Assembly (NCBI GenBank): GCA_025210515.1
Contig: JAOARM010000025.1
Location: forward strand, 1 to 64,000
Reading direction: 5' to 3'
DNA length: 64,000 bases
Source: Vallitalea sp.
Lineage (GTDB): Bacteria > Bacillota > Clostridia > Lachnospirales > Vallitaleaceae
Shown here: in pieces, positions 52,801 to 62,692 of the stretch
Layout of the letters: every line of letters begins with the position of its first letter
How positions within the stretch are numbered: the first letter of the stretch is position 1
Notes under the pieces: generated by a model
Told to the model about the DNA's origin: nothing
Databases searched by the model: none
Seen by the model: the letters and a program-made list of their open reading frames with translations, nothing else
Program-made: the position numbers and the translations under genes

Positions 52801-55303
52801 GGTTAACTGTAATACTGGCATCAACTGTTTTTGATCCTCCATCATTACTTAGTACCATAATCTTAAAAACTTCTTTTCCGTTATAATCTTTATTTGGATA
52901 ATAAGTATATTCACCGTTATCTCCAATATAAGCTATACCATTGTTAGGAGCTTCTAAAATTTTATAAGTATATGTGGAACCTTCTACTCCTTTTGGCTCT
53001 ACTTTTCCAATTAAACTACTATCTTCATCAATAGTTTCATTAATATTACTTACATTGAATCCGCCATCTTTACCTACGAAGATTCTGCATTGAGCCTCAA
53101 TATTACCATCATTTGTTATTGCTTTTATTGTTACTAATCCCTTATTCGTAGAATCTGTAGTAACAACACCTTCTACAACTTTTGCAATACTCTCATCAGA
53201 AGAAGTCCATGTAACTTTAGTATCTGCAACATCTACTGGAGTAAAAATTGGATTTATTGTTACACTTTTATTATTATCTAGAACAATATACTCTTGGTCT
53301 AATTTTAAATCAATCATATATTTTCCTTTATCAACTAGTTTTAAATCATCAAACCACGCTATTCCTGTTCCAGTCTCAAAAAACATTTCCATTTTCAATT
53401 GATTTGCACCAGCAGGAACTTTGATATCTAATTTTCTTTCTGTCCAATCATATGTTTTTATTGGATCTATATCTGATGCTAATGGTTGCGTTATTGGTCC
53501 ATTTTCTACTTTAGTTCCATTATTCAAAAAGTTATTTCTAACAAATACGCCGTATTTAGATTTAACATTATCTGTTTTTATGAAGCAACTAAAATCATAT
53601 CTTTTTCCAGCTTCTACAGGAATTACCTGACCAATACAAGCTCTTCTATTAGTATTTTCTATCTTAATAGATTGATTACCTTCTTTTTTATCTGTAGTGT
53701 CAATTGATAGAGGAACTTTTCCGGTAGGTAACCATACCCCCCATTTAATTGGTCCTATATTATTTACCCAATTAGAATCATTACTAGTAAGCTCAAACCC
53801 GCTATTTTGGATTAAGTTACTTATTACTTGTGTATCTCCTTTTATAACTGTTACTTTATATGAAACTGATTTATTTCCATCTTTTGTTGTGGCAGTTATA
53901 TTAGCTATACCTTCTTTTACTCCTGTGATAACTCCAAAACTATCTATTGTTGCAATTGAAGAATCAGAAGATTTCCATATAACTTCTTGGTTAGTTGCAT
54001 CTGCTGGTTCTATAGTATACTTCACTTGAGTAGTTGTTCCTACTTTTACTTTTCCTTCACTTTTCTCTAATGATATACTGCTTACAGGTATACTAGACAG
54101 TTTTTCTATGTTAGCATTATCAAACCATACTGTTCCTGTACCTTTGTCAACTACATGCTCAATTTTAATGCCAGTTGCATCTGTTGGTATATATACTTCT
54201 AACTCTAACTTACTCCACTCTGTATCTCCACTTACCTTATCACTATATTCTATAATCTTATCATTACCAGCAACATATATTTGTGCACGTAAATAAGAAT
54301 TAGTACTTCTATTTTTTGTTTTAACCCAAGAACTCATATTATACTTATTACCTAAATCAAGTTTAATATTTTGCCCTATAATAATTCTTTTGTTGGTATC
54401 TGAATAAACTTTTACTGATTTTAGTCCATCTTTTACTTCTTTATCATCAAGTGATAGTTCTGGAAGAGGCTGGTTTCCATTATATATCCACCAATTCACA
54501 GGACCTTTATTATTTAACCAATTATTATTATCCTCAGTCAGTTCAAAACTATTGTTTTTCAATAACTCATTATTAGGATTAGGAATTGGATTAGGTTCTA
54601 CAAAATCTGATACTCTAATATCGTCTAAATACATTATACCAGTTTGACTATCAACTCCTGTTTGACTAAATTTAAAGCTTGTTATAGCATCCCATTTATC
54701 ATTGTAAGCATATTTTTCAATCATGAGTTCATCATTAATATATACATCAAGAGTTTTATTTGCATTATCTAATATACCTTTAATATGATACCATTTATTT
54801 GGTTCATAACTTCCAATATCTTTATTATCGTTTACCAATATTTTTCCATTATTACTAAATGAAACAACATTTCCATATATTTTACTTTTACTTTTCATCT
54901 CAAAAATTGATCTATTGTGTTTTGTATCTTCTAACATAACACTAACTTCTAATACTACTTTTCCAGATAAATAATTATCTTTTTTAAGATATTTAGCTAT
55001 AGCAAGTTTTTTATTATTATTTGCTTCGCTAGTTACCATTTTGAAACTTATATTATTTCTTCCACTTACTTTTTCACCTATTGTATAATTTTTATTTTGT
55101 AAGAAATTATATATTCCCCAACCACTTGGTCTTATTTCTTTATCCATTGCACCCACATAATTATCAAAATCCGATTTAACATATTCAACACCTTTTTCTT
55201 GAGCATTCACAATCAAATTTTGATTTCCAAATGATACTGTTGTCATAGTTATAACTAATAAAATACTAATGATCGATGACATTTTTTTCAAGCTAATTTT
55301 CAT
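49838..55303 (-). CDS. Secreted multidomain polysaccharide lyase (heparinase II/III type)
   Basis: 1821 residues. Signal peptide (1-~36). LamG/concanavalin-like domain (~40-235). Two CBM4/9-like modules (~245-405 and ~495-660), each followed by a Big_2 Ig-like domain. Two cadherin-like/Big repeats (~760-940) with the SDNGG-type motif. Heparinase II/III-like alpha-toroid lyase core (~960-1500) with [28 protein letters not shown] and [15 protein letters not shown]. C-terminal F5/8-type discoidin/CBM32 domain (~1620-1770) with the [20 protein letters not shown] pattern. It probably cleaves an acidic polysaccharide at the cell surface. No sortase or SLH anchor is evident. Confidence 0.88.
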   Translation of the reverse strand: [1821 protein letters not shown]

Positions 55304-55515
55304 TTTCTTCCTCCTTAGATATATTTTATTTTAGTAATAACCCATTATTATTTCATAAGTTTCATTTATGATATATTTAACTTATGAAATAGTAATTATC
55401 CCCAATAATATTATAAATGCTTATAGCCACAAATAAAATTGACATAACCAAATTATTTGATAATGTCTAATTCATATAGTTGTATTTACTGATAAATATA
55501 TGTTTTCATGCACTA

Positions 55516-55554
55516 AGACAAAAGCCAATATAAGAAAAATATTTGCTTTTGTCT
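55516..55554. terminator. Terminator of the AraC-type sensor gene
   Basis: Perfect 10-bp stem AGACAAAAGC (55516-55525) with GCTTTTGTCT (55545-55554) just downstream of the gene ending at 55578 on the minus strand. The remaining gap 55304-55577 contains no gene. Confidence 0.6.
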
Positions 55555-55577
55555 CTAATTAATGACAATTTATTTGA

Positions 55578-57785
55578 CTATGTTTGCTTCTTATAAATCC
55601 CCGGTGTTGTTCCTTCCAGTTTTTTGAAACCTCGAGTAAAAGTTCTTGTATTAGTGTAACCGACTTTTATGGCTACTTCTTTTACAGTAAATTCCTTTAA
55701 TAATTCTTTTGCTTTTTCTATTCTTATTCTTGTAATTGTATCTAATATACTTTCATTATTTTTTTCTCTATATATTTTTGATAGATAAAATGGATGTAAA
55801 GAAAAATGTTCCGCAATAGTTGTTATATTTAGATCTGGATTTTCTATTTGATCTCCTATGTAATTTTGTATATTATATTTAATATAGTTCTCAGCATTTT
55901 TATTAAAAGTATTCCTTTTTCTTGAATAAGTTTTTATCATCTTAATGATACCATTTTTCACATCAGCAATATTATCATAACTTAATAATTGTTCACAAGA
56001 TACAACTACATTGATAAGTTCTTCTTCACCAATTATTTCCGAATCTTTATATACTTTAATAATTGTACTTGATAATTCTAATAATAATGATTTTGCCATC
56101 TTAGGAGAAAGAGTATTAATTTCAAAATTAACTTCAAAAATATTATCTAATACTTTTTTTCCTTGCTCATAGTTACCATATTTCATAGAATTTGTTAACT
56201 GCCTTGCTATATCTATAGGATAATAATATTTTTCATTGTGATTAACACTTATTATATCGTTATAATCAATAATTTTCCCATTGTTCATAATAAACTTATA
56301 TTCAATAGCCTTCAAAACCTCATCATATGCTAACATTATATTAGGTAAACTTTTATGTATATTGCTTAATGCAACTGTTATTTCTATGTCAAACTGATTA
56401 TCCAAAAATTTAATTCCTTGATTTATACAATGAGTTATTTCATTCTTAACTTCATTTCCTGTATTAATTAAACAAACCAAAAATCCATCTATATATATAA
56501 TATCTCCTTTACCTTCTTTACTAATTATTTCTTCAAAAACATTAGATATAATAAATCTTACAAATTCAAATTTATTATCTTTTGCCAACAAATGTTGATC
56601 ATCAATACTATCAATATATATTAATGCAACAGCAAATAATTCTCCTTGAAATTCTAATCCTATTTGTTGTAGTATTTCGTCTTCATAATTAACATATTCT
56701 CCCAACAAAAGCTTTTTAATATATTCATCTTTTAAGAAATTCCTCTGTTTATTAATAAATGAATCCATTTTCTTATTCTCTTCATTCATTAAATCAAGAT
56801 ATTGCTTAATTTTATGTAGTTCATTCCAATTATTATTAATGTCTTTTTTCCTATCAATAGTATTTACTATTTGTTTAATAGGTCTATAATTAATTTTTGT
56901 AATGATTAATACTAGTACACTACTAATTACTATATAAACACCTATGAAAAGTGATATAATCTTAATAATTGTATCGCTTTTCTGTTTATAAATGTTATCT
57001 TCTATTAAATATACATACTTCCATTGTTTATTATCTGATACGATATATGATATTATTTTATTATCTTTAATAAATATATCGCTTTCTTTATTAAACTTAG
57101 TAAAAACAGTATCTTCTATATATAATTTTTTAGAAGAAGCAACTACTTCATTGTTGTTATTAATAATAATTAATGTATTATTTGTTTTACCAATATACTC
57201 ATGTACTGATTTCAATATTGGTGAAAGATCTAACCGAAAACATATTTTGCCATAAACTTTATTATTAAATAATGTCAGTGGCTCTATAAATAATACAGTA
57301 TTATTCTTATTAATAATATAATTACTATCTCCCTTTATTAATGATATCCAGTTATTATAATCAATATATTCATCTCCATAATATTTGAAATACTCTTGGC
57401 TCTTCATAGATGTTTCTTTCTTAATAATATAGTCAATAGAATTAAGATATATATATATATCATCATATTTATTATTATTTATATCATCTATTACCTGAGA
57501 GATATTTAACATTTGCTCTCCTGATAATGGATCCTTATAATTTATTATTTTAATTAAGTTTGGATTTATTGCAGCTTTTAGCATTGATTTCTTTATTTGA
57601 TCATATTCTTCATCTACCGTTTGCCTAAATTGTTTTAGAATTAGATTAGTATTTTGATTTACTTCATTCATAATTAGCCGATTAATATTGTAACCAATAA
57701 AACCGTTAAATATTATAGAAATAATAATTATAGTGATATGACAAATAATCCAAGTTATATATATTTTTCTGTTTTTTAGTTTCAT
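55578..57785 (-). CDS. Membrane-bound AraC-family sensor-regulator
   Basis: 735 residues. TM1 about 10-32, extracytoplasmic Cache-like sensor ~35-270, TM2 about 272-294, a cytoplasmic linker, and a C-terminal AraC/XylS double HTH (~635-733; LNITTIAEHFSLHPFYLSKIY and VKEVAIKVGYTNTRTFTRGF). One-component regulators of this layout control neighbouring glycan-utilisation genes in Firmicutes. It lies just upstream of the lyase gene on the same strand, so it likely senses the released oligosaccharide. Confidence 0.9.
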   Translation of the reverse strand: MKLKNRKIYITWIICHITIIIISIIFNGFIGYNINRLIMNEVNQNTNLILKQFRQTVDEEYDQIKKSMLKAAINPNLIKIINYKDPLSGEQMLNISQVIDDINNNKYDDIYIYLNSIDYIIKKETSMKSQEYFKYYGDEYIDYNNWISLIKGDSNYIINKNNTVLFIEPLTLFNNKVYGKICFRLDLSPILKSVHEYIGKTNNTLIIINNNNEVVASSKKLYIEDTVFTKFNKESDIFIKDNKIISYIVSDNKQWKYVYLIEDNIYKQKSDTIIKIISLFIGVYIVISSVLVLIITKINYRPIKQIVNTIDRKKDINNNWNELHKIKQYLDLMNEENKKMDSFINKQRNFLKDEYIKKLLLGEYVNYEDEILQQIGLEFQGELFAVALIYIDSIDDQHLLAKDNKFEFVRFIISNVFEEIISKEGKGDIIYIDGFLVCLINTGNEVKNEITHCINQGIKFLDNQFDIEITVALSNIHKSLPNIMLAYDEVLKAIEYKFIMNNGKIIDYNDIISVNHNEKYYYPIDIARQLTNSMKYGNYEQGKKVLDNIFEVNFEINTLSPKMAKSLLLELSSTIIKVYKDSEIIGEEELINVVVSCEQLLSYDNIADVKNGIIKMIKTYSRKRNTFNKNAENYIKYNIQNYIGDQIENPDLNITTIAEHFSLHPFYLSKIYREKNNESILDTITRIRIEKAKELLKEFTVKEVAIKVGYTNTRTFTRGFKKLEGTTPGIYKKQT

Positions 57786-58062
57786 GTAAAATTAATCTCC
57801 TAGCTAAAAGCAATTGTAAGTTTATAGTAATTTATTTATTATACAATTATAATATCTAATTAATAAATATTATAATTAATTATCAATCTCATATATATAA
57901 CTATCTTAACTTAATTATATTAATAATGCAATGTTTATGGTATATAAGAACTAAGGCTGTTATAGAAAAAAATTATGTAACTTTTATGTTGCTAAATATA
58001 AGTTAGTTGTATTATAATTTTTACAACATAATAAATACTATAAAATTATGGGAGGTGAAATT

Positions 58063-58560
58063 ATGATACGTAAAGCAAAAATAGAAGATATTAATTCAAT
58101 TATGAAAATTAAAAGTGAAGCTGTTAATGTAATGAACGAAGATAATAATGATCAATGGAGTAATAATTATCCATCAAAAGAAATGTTTATTAATGATATT
58201 AACTCTGAAGAACTATATGTTTATGAGATTGATGAGGAAATTGCAGGAGTCATATGCATTACAACAAAAGAAGATGAAGAATATAGATCTGTAAATTGGA
58301 GTGCTACTGGTAAACAATTTATTGTACATAGGCTAGCCATCTCTGATAAATTCAGAAAAAATGGTATAGCAATAAAACTATTAAATTATGCTGAAGATTT
58401 AGCAAGAAAAAATCATATTTCAATTATTAAATTAGATACCTTTTCAAAAAATAAAAGAGCTCAAAATCTCTTTGTGAAAATGGGTTATAACTATGTTTCA
58501 GATATTAATTTCCCAAGAAAAAAAGAACCTTATCATTGTTATGAAAAAGTATTAAATTAG
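58063..58560 (+). CDS. GNAT-family N-acetyltransferase
   Basis: 165 residues from the ATG at 58063, with GGAGGTG 5 nt upstream; an in-frame ATG at 58048 overlaps that ribosome binding site. Starts MIRKAKIEDINSIMKIKSEA. The acetyl-CoA site lies around HRLAISDKFRKNGIAIKLLN (about 92-112), followed by LDTFSKNKRAQNLFVKMGYN. Substrate unknown. Monocistronic; the upstream gap 57786-58062 holds only AT-rich sequence. Confidence 0.9.
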   Translation: MIRKAKIEDINSIMKIKSEAVNVMNEDNNDQWSNNYPSKEMFINDINSEELYVYEIDEEIAGVICITTKEDEEYRSVNWSATGKQFIVHRLAISDKFRKNGIAIKLLNYAEDLARKNHISIIKLDTFSKNKRAQNLFVKMGYNYVSDINFPRKKEPYHCYEKVLN

Positions 58561-58655
58561 ACATAAATAATTAATCTATAACTAAATATTTTAGTATAAG
58601 CTAATTGAATATAACTCAGCTATTCTATCTTGCATAGAATACATTTAGAGTATTT

Positions 58656-58701
58656 GATTTTCAGAATAAAATAGAAATCCCTTTATTTTATTCTGAAAAT
58701 C
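58656..58701. terminator. Bidirectional terminator between GNAT and HelD-like genes
   Basis: A 17-bp perfect stem (GATTTTCAGAATAAAAT at 58656-58672 with its complement at 58685-58701) between converging genes. Confidence 0.75.
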
Positions 58702-58730
58702 TATAATATTAAATCTACCTCAGTTAATAC

Positions 58731-60938
58731 CTACGTTAGCAAGTTACTACATTTTTTTACATAAAATATTTTTAACTCGTGTAAAGCTCTTGTCATACAT
58801 ACATATAACAACATTCCATCTAGTTTATTCATATTATAATAATCTTCTCCTGCATCCGGAATAATAACACAATCAAATTCTAATCCTTTTGCTAAGTAAG
58901 AAGGTAACAATACTATTTGATTGCTGTACTCAGAGTTTTTATTCTTCAACCATTGAATATGAATTCCATTATTGGTCATTTCATGATATATGTTTTCACA
59001 CTGGTGATTATTTTTACATATGATTGCAATAGAATTATGCTCATTAATTAATTTATTTATTTCTAGAGTAATGCAATCAACTATTTCCTTGTAACTATTT
59101 TTTCCCACTTTTTCAACTTCTAATCCATGTCTTAGCACTGGATATGCTGGAATAATATTTTCATCATCTACTTTTTTAATTACTTCATTTGCAGCGTTCA
59201 TGATCTCTACTGTAGTACGATAACTCTGCTGTAAATATTTTATTTGGCACCTATCTTGGAATACTTGATGTTGCACATGTTTCCAATCAGTAGTTCCTCG
59301 ATGATAATTAATTCCTTGGGCAATATCTCCAAGTATTGTAAATGTAGCTTCTTTCATTATAGCTCTTAATACATAGAATTGAAAAACTCCAAAATCTTGC
59401 CCTTCATCAATCACAACATGTTTAATGTTAGTTATGTTCTGAACACCTTTTAATTCATATTGTAAATACATAAGAGCTGGTAAATCTTCTATTTCAACTA
59501 TTTTCTTCTTTTGAATATTACTGGACATTTCTCTAAATAAATTTAATAGAGAGTCTTCATCTCCTATTAGCTTTTTGATTAATTTTTCCTCCGTTAAAAA
59601 TTGTGCATAATAATTGAGTATTGATTTTTTTGGTTCTTTTAAATACGCATTCATCTGTTTTGTAAAATTCTTCTTAATATTTTTTATTCGGCTTTGCTGA
59701 TCCAAATGAAGTTTTTTGATTTTTTTATTATAATCCAAGCTGTTTAACTCATTATCTGGAAGATTCATTTGCTTATCGTTTGTCATGTTATAGATGTTGT
59801 CTTCTATATCACTTTTATTGTTTTCGAATCTAGAACGCATTAATTTCTTAATTAGATTTATACTTTTTAATACAGAATATCTTTTATAATTCTCATAAAA
59901 CATCTGCCATACTTGACTTGCTTCTATTAGTAGAACACCTTCAAATATAAAATCATCTTTAGGAAGTATTTCTGTAATAATTTTATCAACATATTGATTG
60001 AGTATTTCTTTATATATTAAATTTGTTTTTACTTTTGACATAGTTCTTAATGTATTTAACAATTCGTCGTCACTGTCATTATTAATAATCTTCTTTAATT
60101 TATCATCATCTTCTAGTATATGGAAAGGTTCTGATACTATATTTTTTGCTAGGATTTCCATGGTAGTTTGTTCAACATCTTCAACTCCTAGCTCCGGAAG
60201 CATATCTTCTATATATTGTAAAAATAGTTTATTAGGTGCAATAATCATAAAATCATGTGCTTTATATCTATGTTTATACGTATAGATTAAATAGGCAATT
60301 CTATGTAATGCAATGGTTGTCTTTCCACTTCCCGCAACCCCTTGTATAATAAGGGATTTCATTAAATCAGCTCTAATAATTTTATTTTGTTCAGATTGAA
60401 TTGTAGATACGATATCTTTTAATTTTGTATCTTTTTTATCCTCTAATGCTTCTATAAGCATTTCATCTATTGCCGATACATCCACATCAGTTATTTTATC
60501 CATTTCTCCATTGTGAATTTTATAGTTTCTTTTTATTAATAACTCTCCATCAATAATCCCTGCTGGACAATGATAATTAACATTTCCAAGATTCCCGTCA
60601 TAGTACAGTGTTGAAATAGGTGCTCTCCAATCTGTTATAATCATATTTCCATCATCACTATCATAATCCATAATTGATACTTTTCCTATATAAATCTTTT
60701 CTATTTTCTCTTGATTATTTTCTCTAAAATCAATTCTTCCAAAGTAAGGATTAAGAGTAGAAATATTAAGTTTTTTCATTGTTTGGTTATCCATATATAT
60801 CATTTCTGGAATAACGTCTTCATTAAGATTGGCATAGCTTTTATTTCTTAGTAGTTCTATTTCTTCTACAATTATCTGTTTGACATTTTCTAATTTTTCT
60901 CTTTCTTCATTGTAGTCTTTATGCATCTTAGCTTCCAT
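58731..60938 (-). CDS. helD: HelD-like UvrD-superfamily ATPase
   Basis: 735 residues from the ATG at 60938, which has GGAGG 8 nt upstream; the frame is open from 60965. Walker A GVAGSGKTTIALHR around 200, DEGQDF Walker B around 505, SYRT around 575 and a C-terminal TRALHELKIF motif VI. An N-terminal ~60-residue coiled coil replaces the nuclease or DNA-binding parts, the layout of HelD, which removes stalled RNA polymerase from DNA. Confidence 0.88.
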   Translation of the reverse strand: MEAKMHKDYNEEREKLENVKQIIVEEIELLRNKSYANLNEDVIPEMIYMDNQTMKKLNISTLNPYFGRIDFRENNQEKIEKIYIGKVSIMDYDSDDGNMIITDWRAPISTLYYDGNLGNVNYHCPAGIIDGELLIKRNYKIHNGEMDKITDVDVSAIDEMLIEALEDKKDTKLKDIVSTIQSEQNKIIRADLMKSLIIQGVAGSGKTTIALHRIAYLIYTYKHRYKAHDFMIIAPNKLFLQYIEDMLPELGVEDVEQTTMEILAKNIVSEPFHILEDDDKLKKIINNDSDDELLNTLRTMSKVKTNLIYKEILNQYVDKIITEILPKDDFIFEGVLLIEASQVWQMFYENYKRYSVLKSINLIKKLMRSRFENNKSDIEDNIYNMTNDKQMNLPDNELNSLDYNKKIKKLHLDQQSRIKNIKKNFTKQMNAYLKEPKKSILNYYAQFLTEEKLIKKLIGDEDSLLNLFREMSSNIQKKKIVEIEDLPALMYLQYELKGVQNITNIKHVVIDEGQDFGVFQFYVLRAIMKEATFTILGDIAQGINYHRGTTDWKHVQHQVFQDRCQIKYLQQSYRTTVEIMNAANEVIKKVDDENIIPAYPVLRHGLEVEKVGKNSYKEIVDCITLEINKLINEHNSIAIICKNNHQCENIYHEMTNNGIHIQWLKNKNSEYSNQIVLLPSYLAKGLEFDCVIIPDAGEDYYNMNKLDGMLLYVCMTRALHELKIFYVKKCSNLLT

Positions 60939-61047
60939 GTCTTTTACCTCCATAATTTTTTTCATTCTAATGTATCTCTATTTTATCCGAAATAAAAAAA
61001 ATTACTAGACTTATAATTTGATTTGTGGTAGACTATTGAATGCAAGT

Positions 61048-61077
61048 ATACCTAATTTTGCAGATAAAATTAGGTAT
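61048..61077. repeat. Perfect inverted repeat in gap 60966-61320
   Basis: ATACCTAATTTT (61048-61059), 6-nt loop, complement (61066-61077). The 355-nt gap also holds the hairpins at 61117-61154 and 61289-61312. A short remnant reading TDNPRNGAVLCPKEM lies at about 61190-61235. Otherwise nothing coding. Confidence 0.5.
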
Positions 61078-61116
61078 GAATTGTATTATAATGAATTACA
61101 TATACGTATTAATAAA

Positions 61117-61154
61117 AAAGCCAATGCAATATGTTTATATATTGTTTTGGCTTT
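61117..61154. terminator. Bulged hairpin, probable terminator
   Basis: Stem AAAGCCAA/TTGGCTTT with an inner CAATAT/ATATTG stem, and T-rich sequence on both sides. Confidence 0.55.
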
Positions 61155-61288
61155 ATTTTAGCAATTTATTAAGTTGTGATAATTGTTTGAACTGACAATC
61201 CCCGAAATGGTGCTGTACTATGTCCAAAGGAGATGAATTATATTGTGGGAGAAAATAGAAATTCTAATGGCAAATCTTAGCATAAAAA

Positions 61289-61312
61289 TAAGGCTATCAT
61301 ATTATAGCCTTA
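61289..61312 (-). terminator. Terminator of the metallo-hydrolase gene
   Basis: 9-bp stem TAAGGCTAT/ATAGCCTTA with a CATATT-type loop, 9 nt past the gene end and followed on the minus strand by TTTTTATG. Confidence 0.7.
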
Positions 61313-61320
61313 AACTATTA

Positions 61321-62595
61321 TTAATACCTATCTATTAATTTGCCTTTTTTATCATACAATTCTCCTGGATCATCTTTAATATTATTCCAAATGCCTTTAC
61401 CCTCTTCCCATATAATGTCGCCGGTATTTTTTGCACCATACCCTGCCACTTTTACATTTTGGCCAGCTTTTAATACAAAACTAGGGAATATAAATGTTTG
61501 ACTTCCATTCACAGAAACAACCTTCCACCCTGTTAAATCAACATCTACACCTGATTTATTAGATATCACTACATATTCAGCTTTTTTATCTATCTCAGTA
61601 ATTTCTATCTTCTCTATTTTTTTAGTCTGTTCTTCAGGTGCGGTATTAACATCTATAACCGATGCATTTTTATCTATTGTTATATTGGTACCATCTGAGG
61701 ATGCTATAATTGTACCAACTTCGTCTGTTCTATAAACTTCAACCTCATGAATCTTTAATCTATTCATTATAATATCGTCAGGATGACCATATTTATTGCC
61801 TGTTCCAACACTAATCACAGCATACTTAGGATTAACTTCATATAAAAATTCTGCTATTGTAGAAGTTCCAGAACCATGATGACCTACTTTTAATAAATCA
61901 GCACTTAAATCCATTCCACTAGCAACCATTTCATGTTCGGATTTTGTTTCAGCATCACCAGTAAAAACAAATGTATTATTACCATACTGTAACTTAATTA
62001 CGATAGAATAGTCATTAGTATCATCATACTCATTAGAATTAGGGGCAAGTATTGTAAACTTAGATTGTCCTAGGCTAAATTCCTGACCAACACTGACAAT
62101 CGTATTTAATAGTTCTTTATTGGCGATAGCCTGTATAACCTCACCAAAAGTTTGGGTTGATTTAGGTACATCAGGCATAATAACATTCTTCACTTCAAAA
62201 TTATTGATTATCATATCTAAGCTGCCAATATGATCTTCATGCGGATGTGTTCCGATTGCATAATCAAGTTGTTTAATATTATACTCTTTAAGGTACGAAT
62301 ATATAAAGTCAGCATCTCCATTATTTCCTGCATCTATTAACATATTATGTCCTGTTGGTTCTTCTATCAATATACAATCAGCTTGACCAACGTCTAGAAA
62401 ATGTATTTTAAGTTTTCCAGTAATATCATTAGTTTCATCAACTAGATCACTATGATTACTCTCTTTAATTTTTGCAGTAGGTTGATGATCCCTATTTATC
62501 AAATTACCTTTACAACCAACAATTAGTAAAGAGATCAATAAAATATATAGTATACTTAAAGCTAATTTGTTCTTGTAAAATCTTTGCGCATTCAT
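61321..62595 (-). CDS. Lipoprotein metallo-beta-lactamase (ComEC-like) with lamin-tail domain
   Basis: 424 residues. Lipoprotein signal with lipobox LIVGC (Cys ~28). The MBL fold from ~60 to 310 resembles the C-terminal hydrolase of ComEC: FLDVGQADCILI, HPHEDHIGS (metal ligands), KVGHHGSGTS and SVGTGNKYGHP. A lamin-tail domain (~325-424) follows, with YVVISNKSGVDVDLTGWKVV. Secreted proteins of this layout may act as extracellular nucleases or phosphodiesterases. Confidence 0.87.
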   Translation of the reverse strand: MNAQRFYKNKLALSILYILLISLLIVGCKGNLINRDHQPTAKIKESNHSDLVDETNDITGKLKIHFLDVGQADCILIEEPTGHNMLIDAGNNGDADFIYSYLKEYNIKQLDYAIGTHPHEDHIGSLDMIINNFEVKNVIMPDVPKSTQTFGEVIQAIANKELLNTIVSVGQEFSLGQSKFTILAPNSNEYDDTNDYSIVIKLQYGNNTFVFTGDAETKSEHEMVASGMDLSADLLKVGHHGSGTSTIAEFLYEVNPKYAVISVGTGNKYGHPDDIIMNRLKIHEVEVYRTDEVGTIIASSDGTNITIDKNASVIDVNTAPEEQTKKIEKIEITEIDKKAEYVVISNKSGVDVDLTGWKVVSVNGSQTFIFPSFVLKAGQNVKVAGYGAKNTGDIIWEEGKGIWNNIKDDPGELYDKKGKLIDRY

Positions 62596-62692
62596 TCATC
62601 CAAGTCCCCTTTATTGACTATACTTCAGTACCTTAGTTTTCTACACTGAGTATCTTGATTGTTTAATCATGTAATAAACTTTTATATAATAT

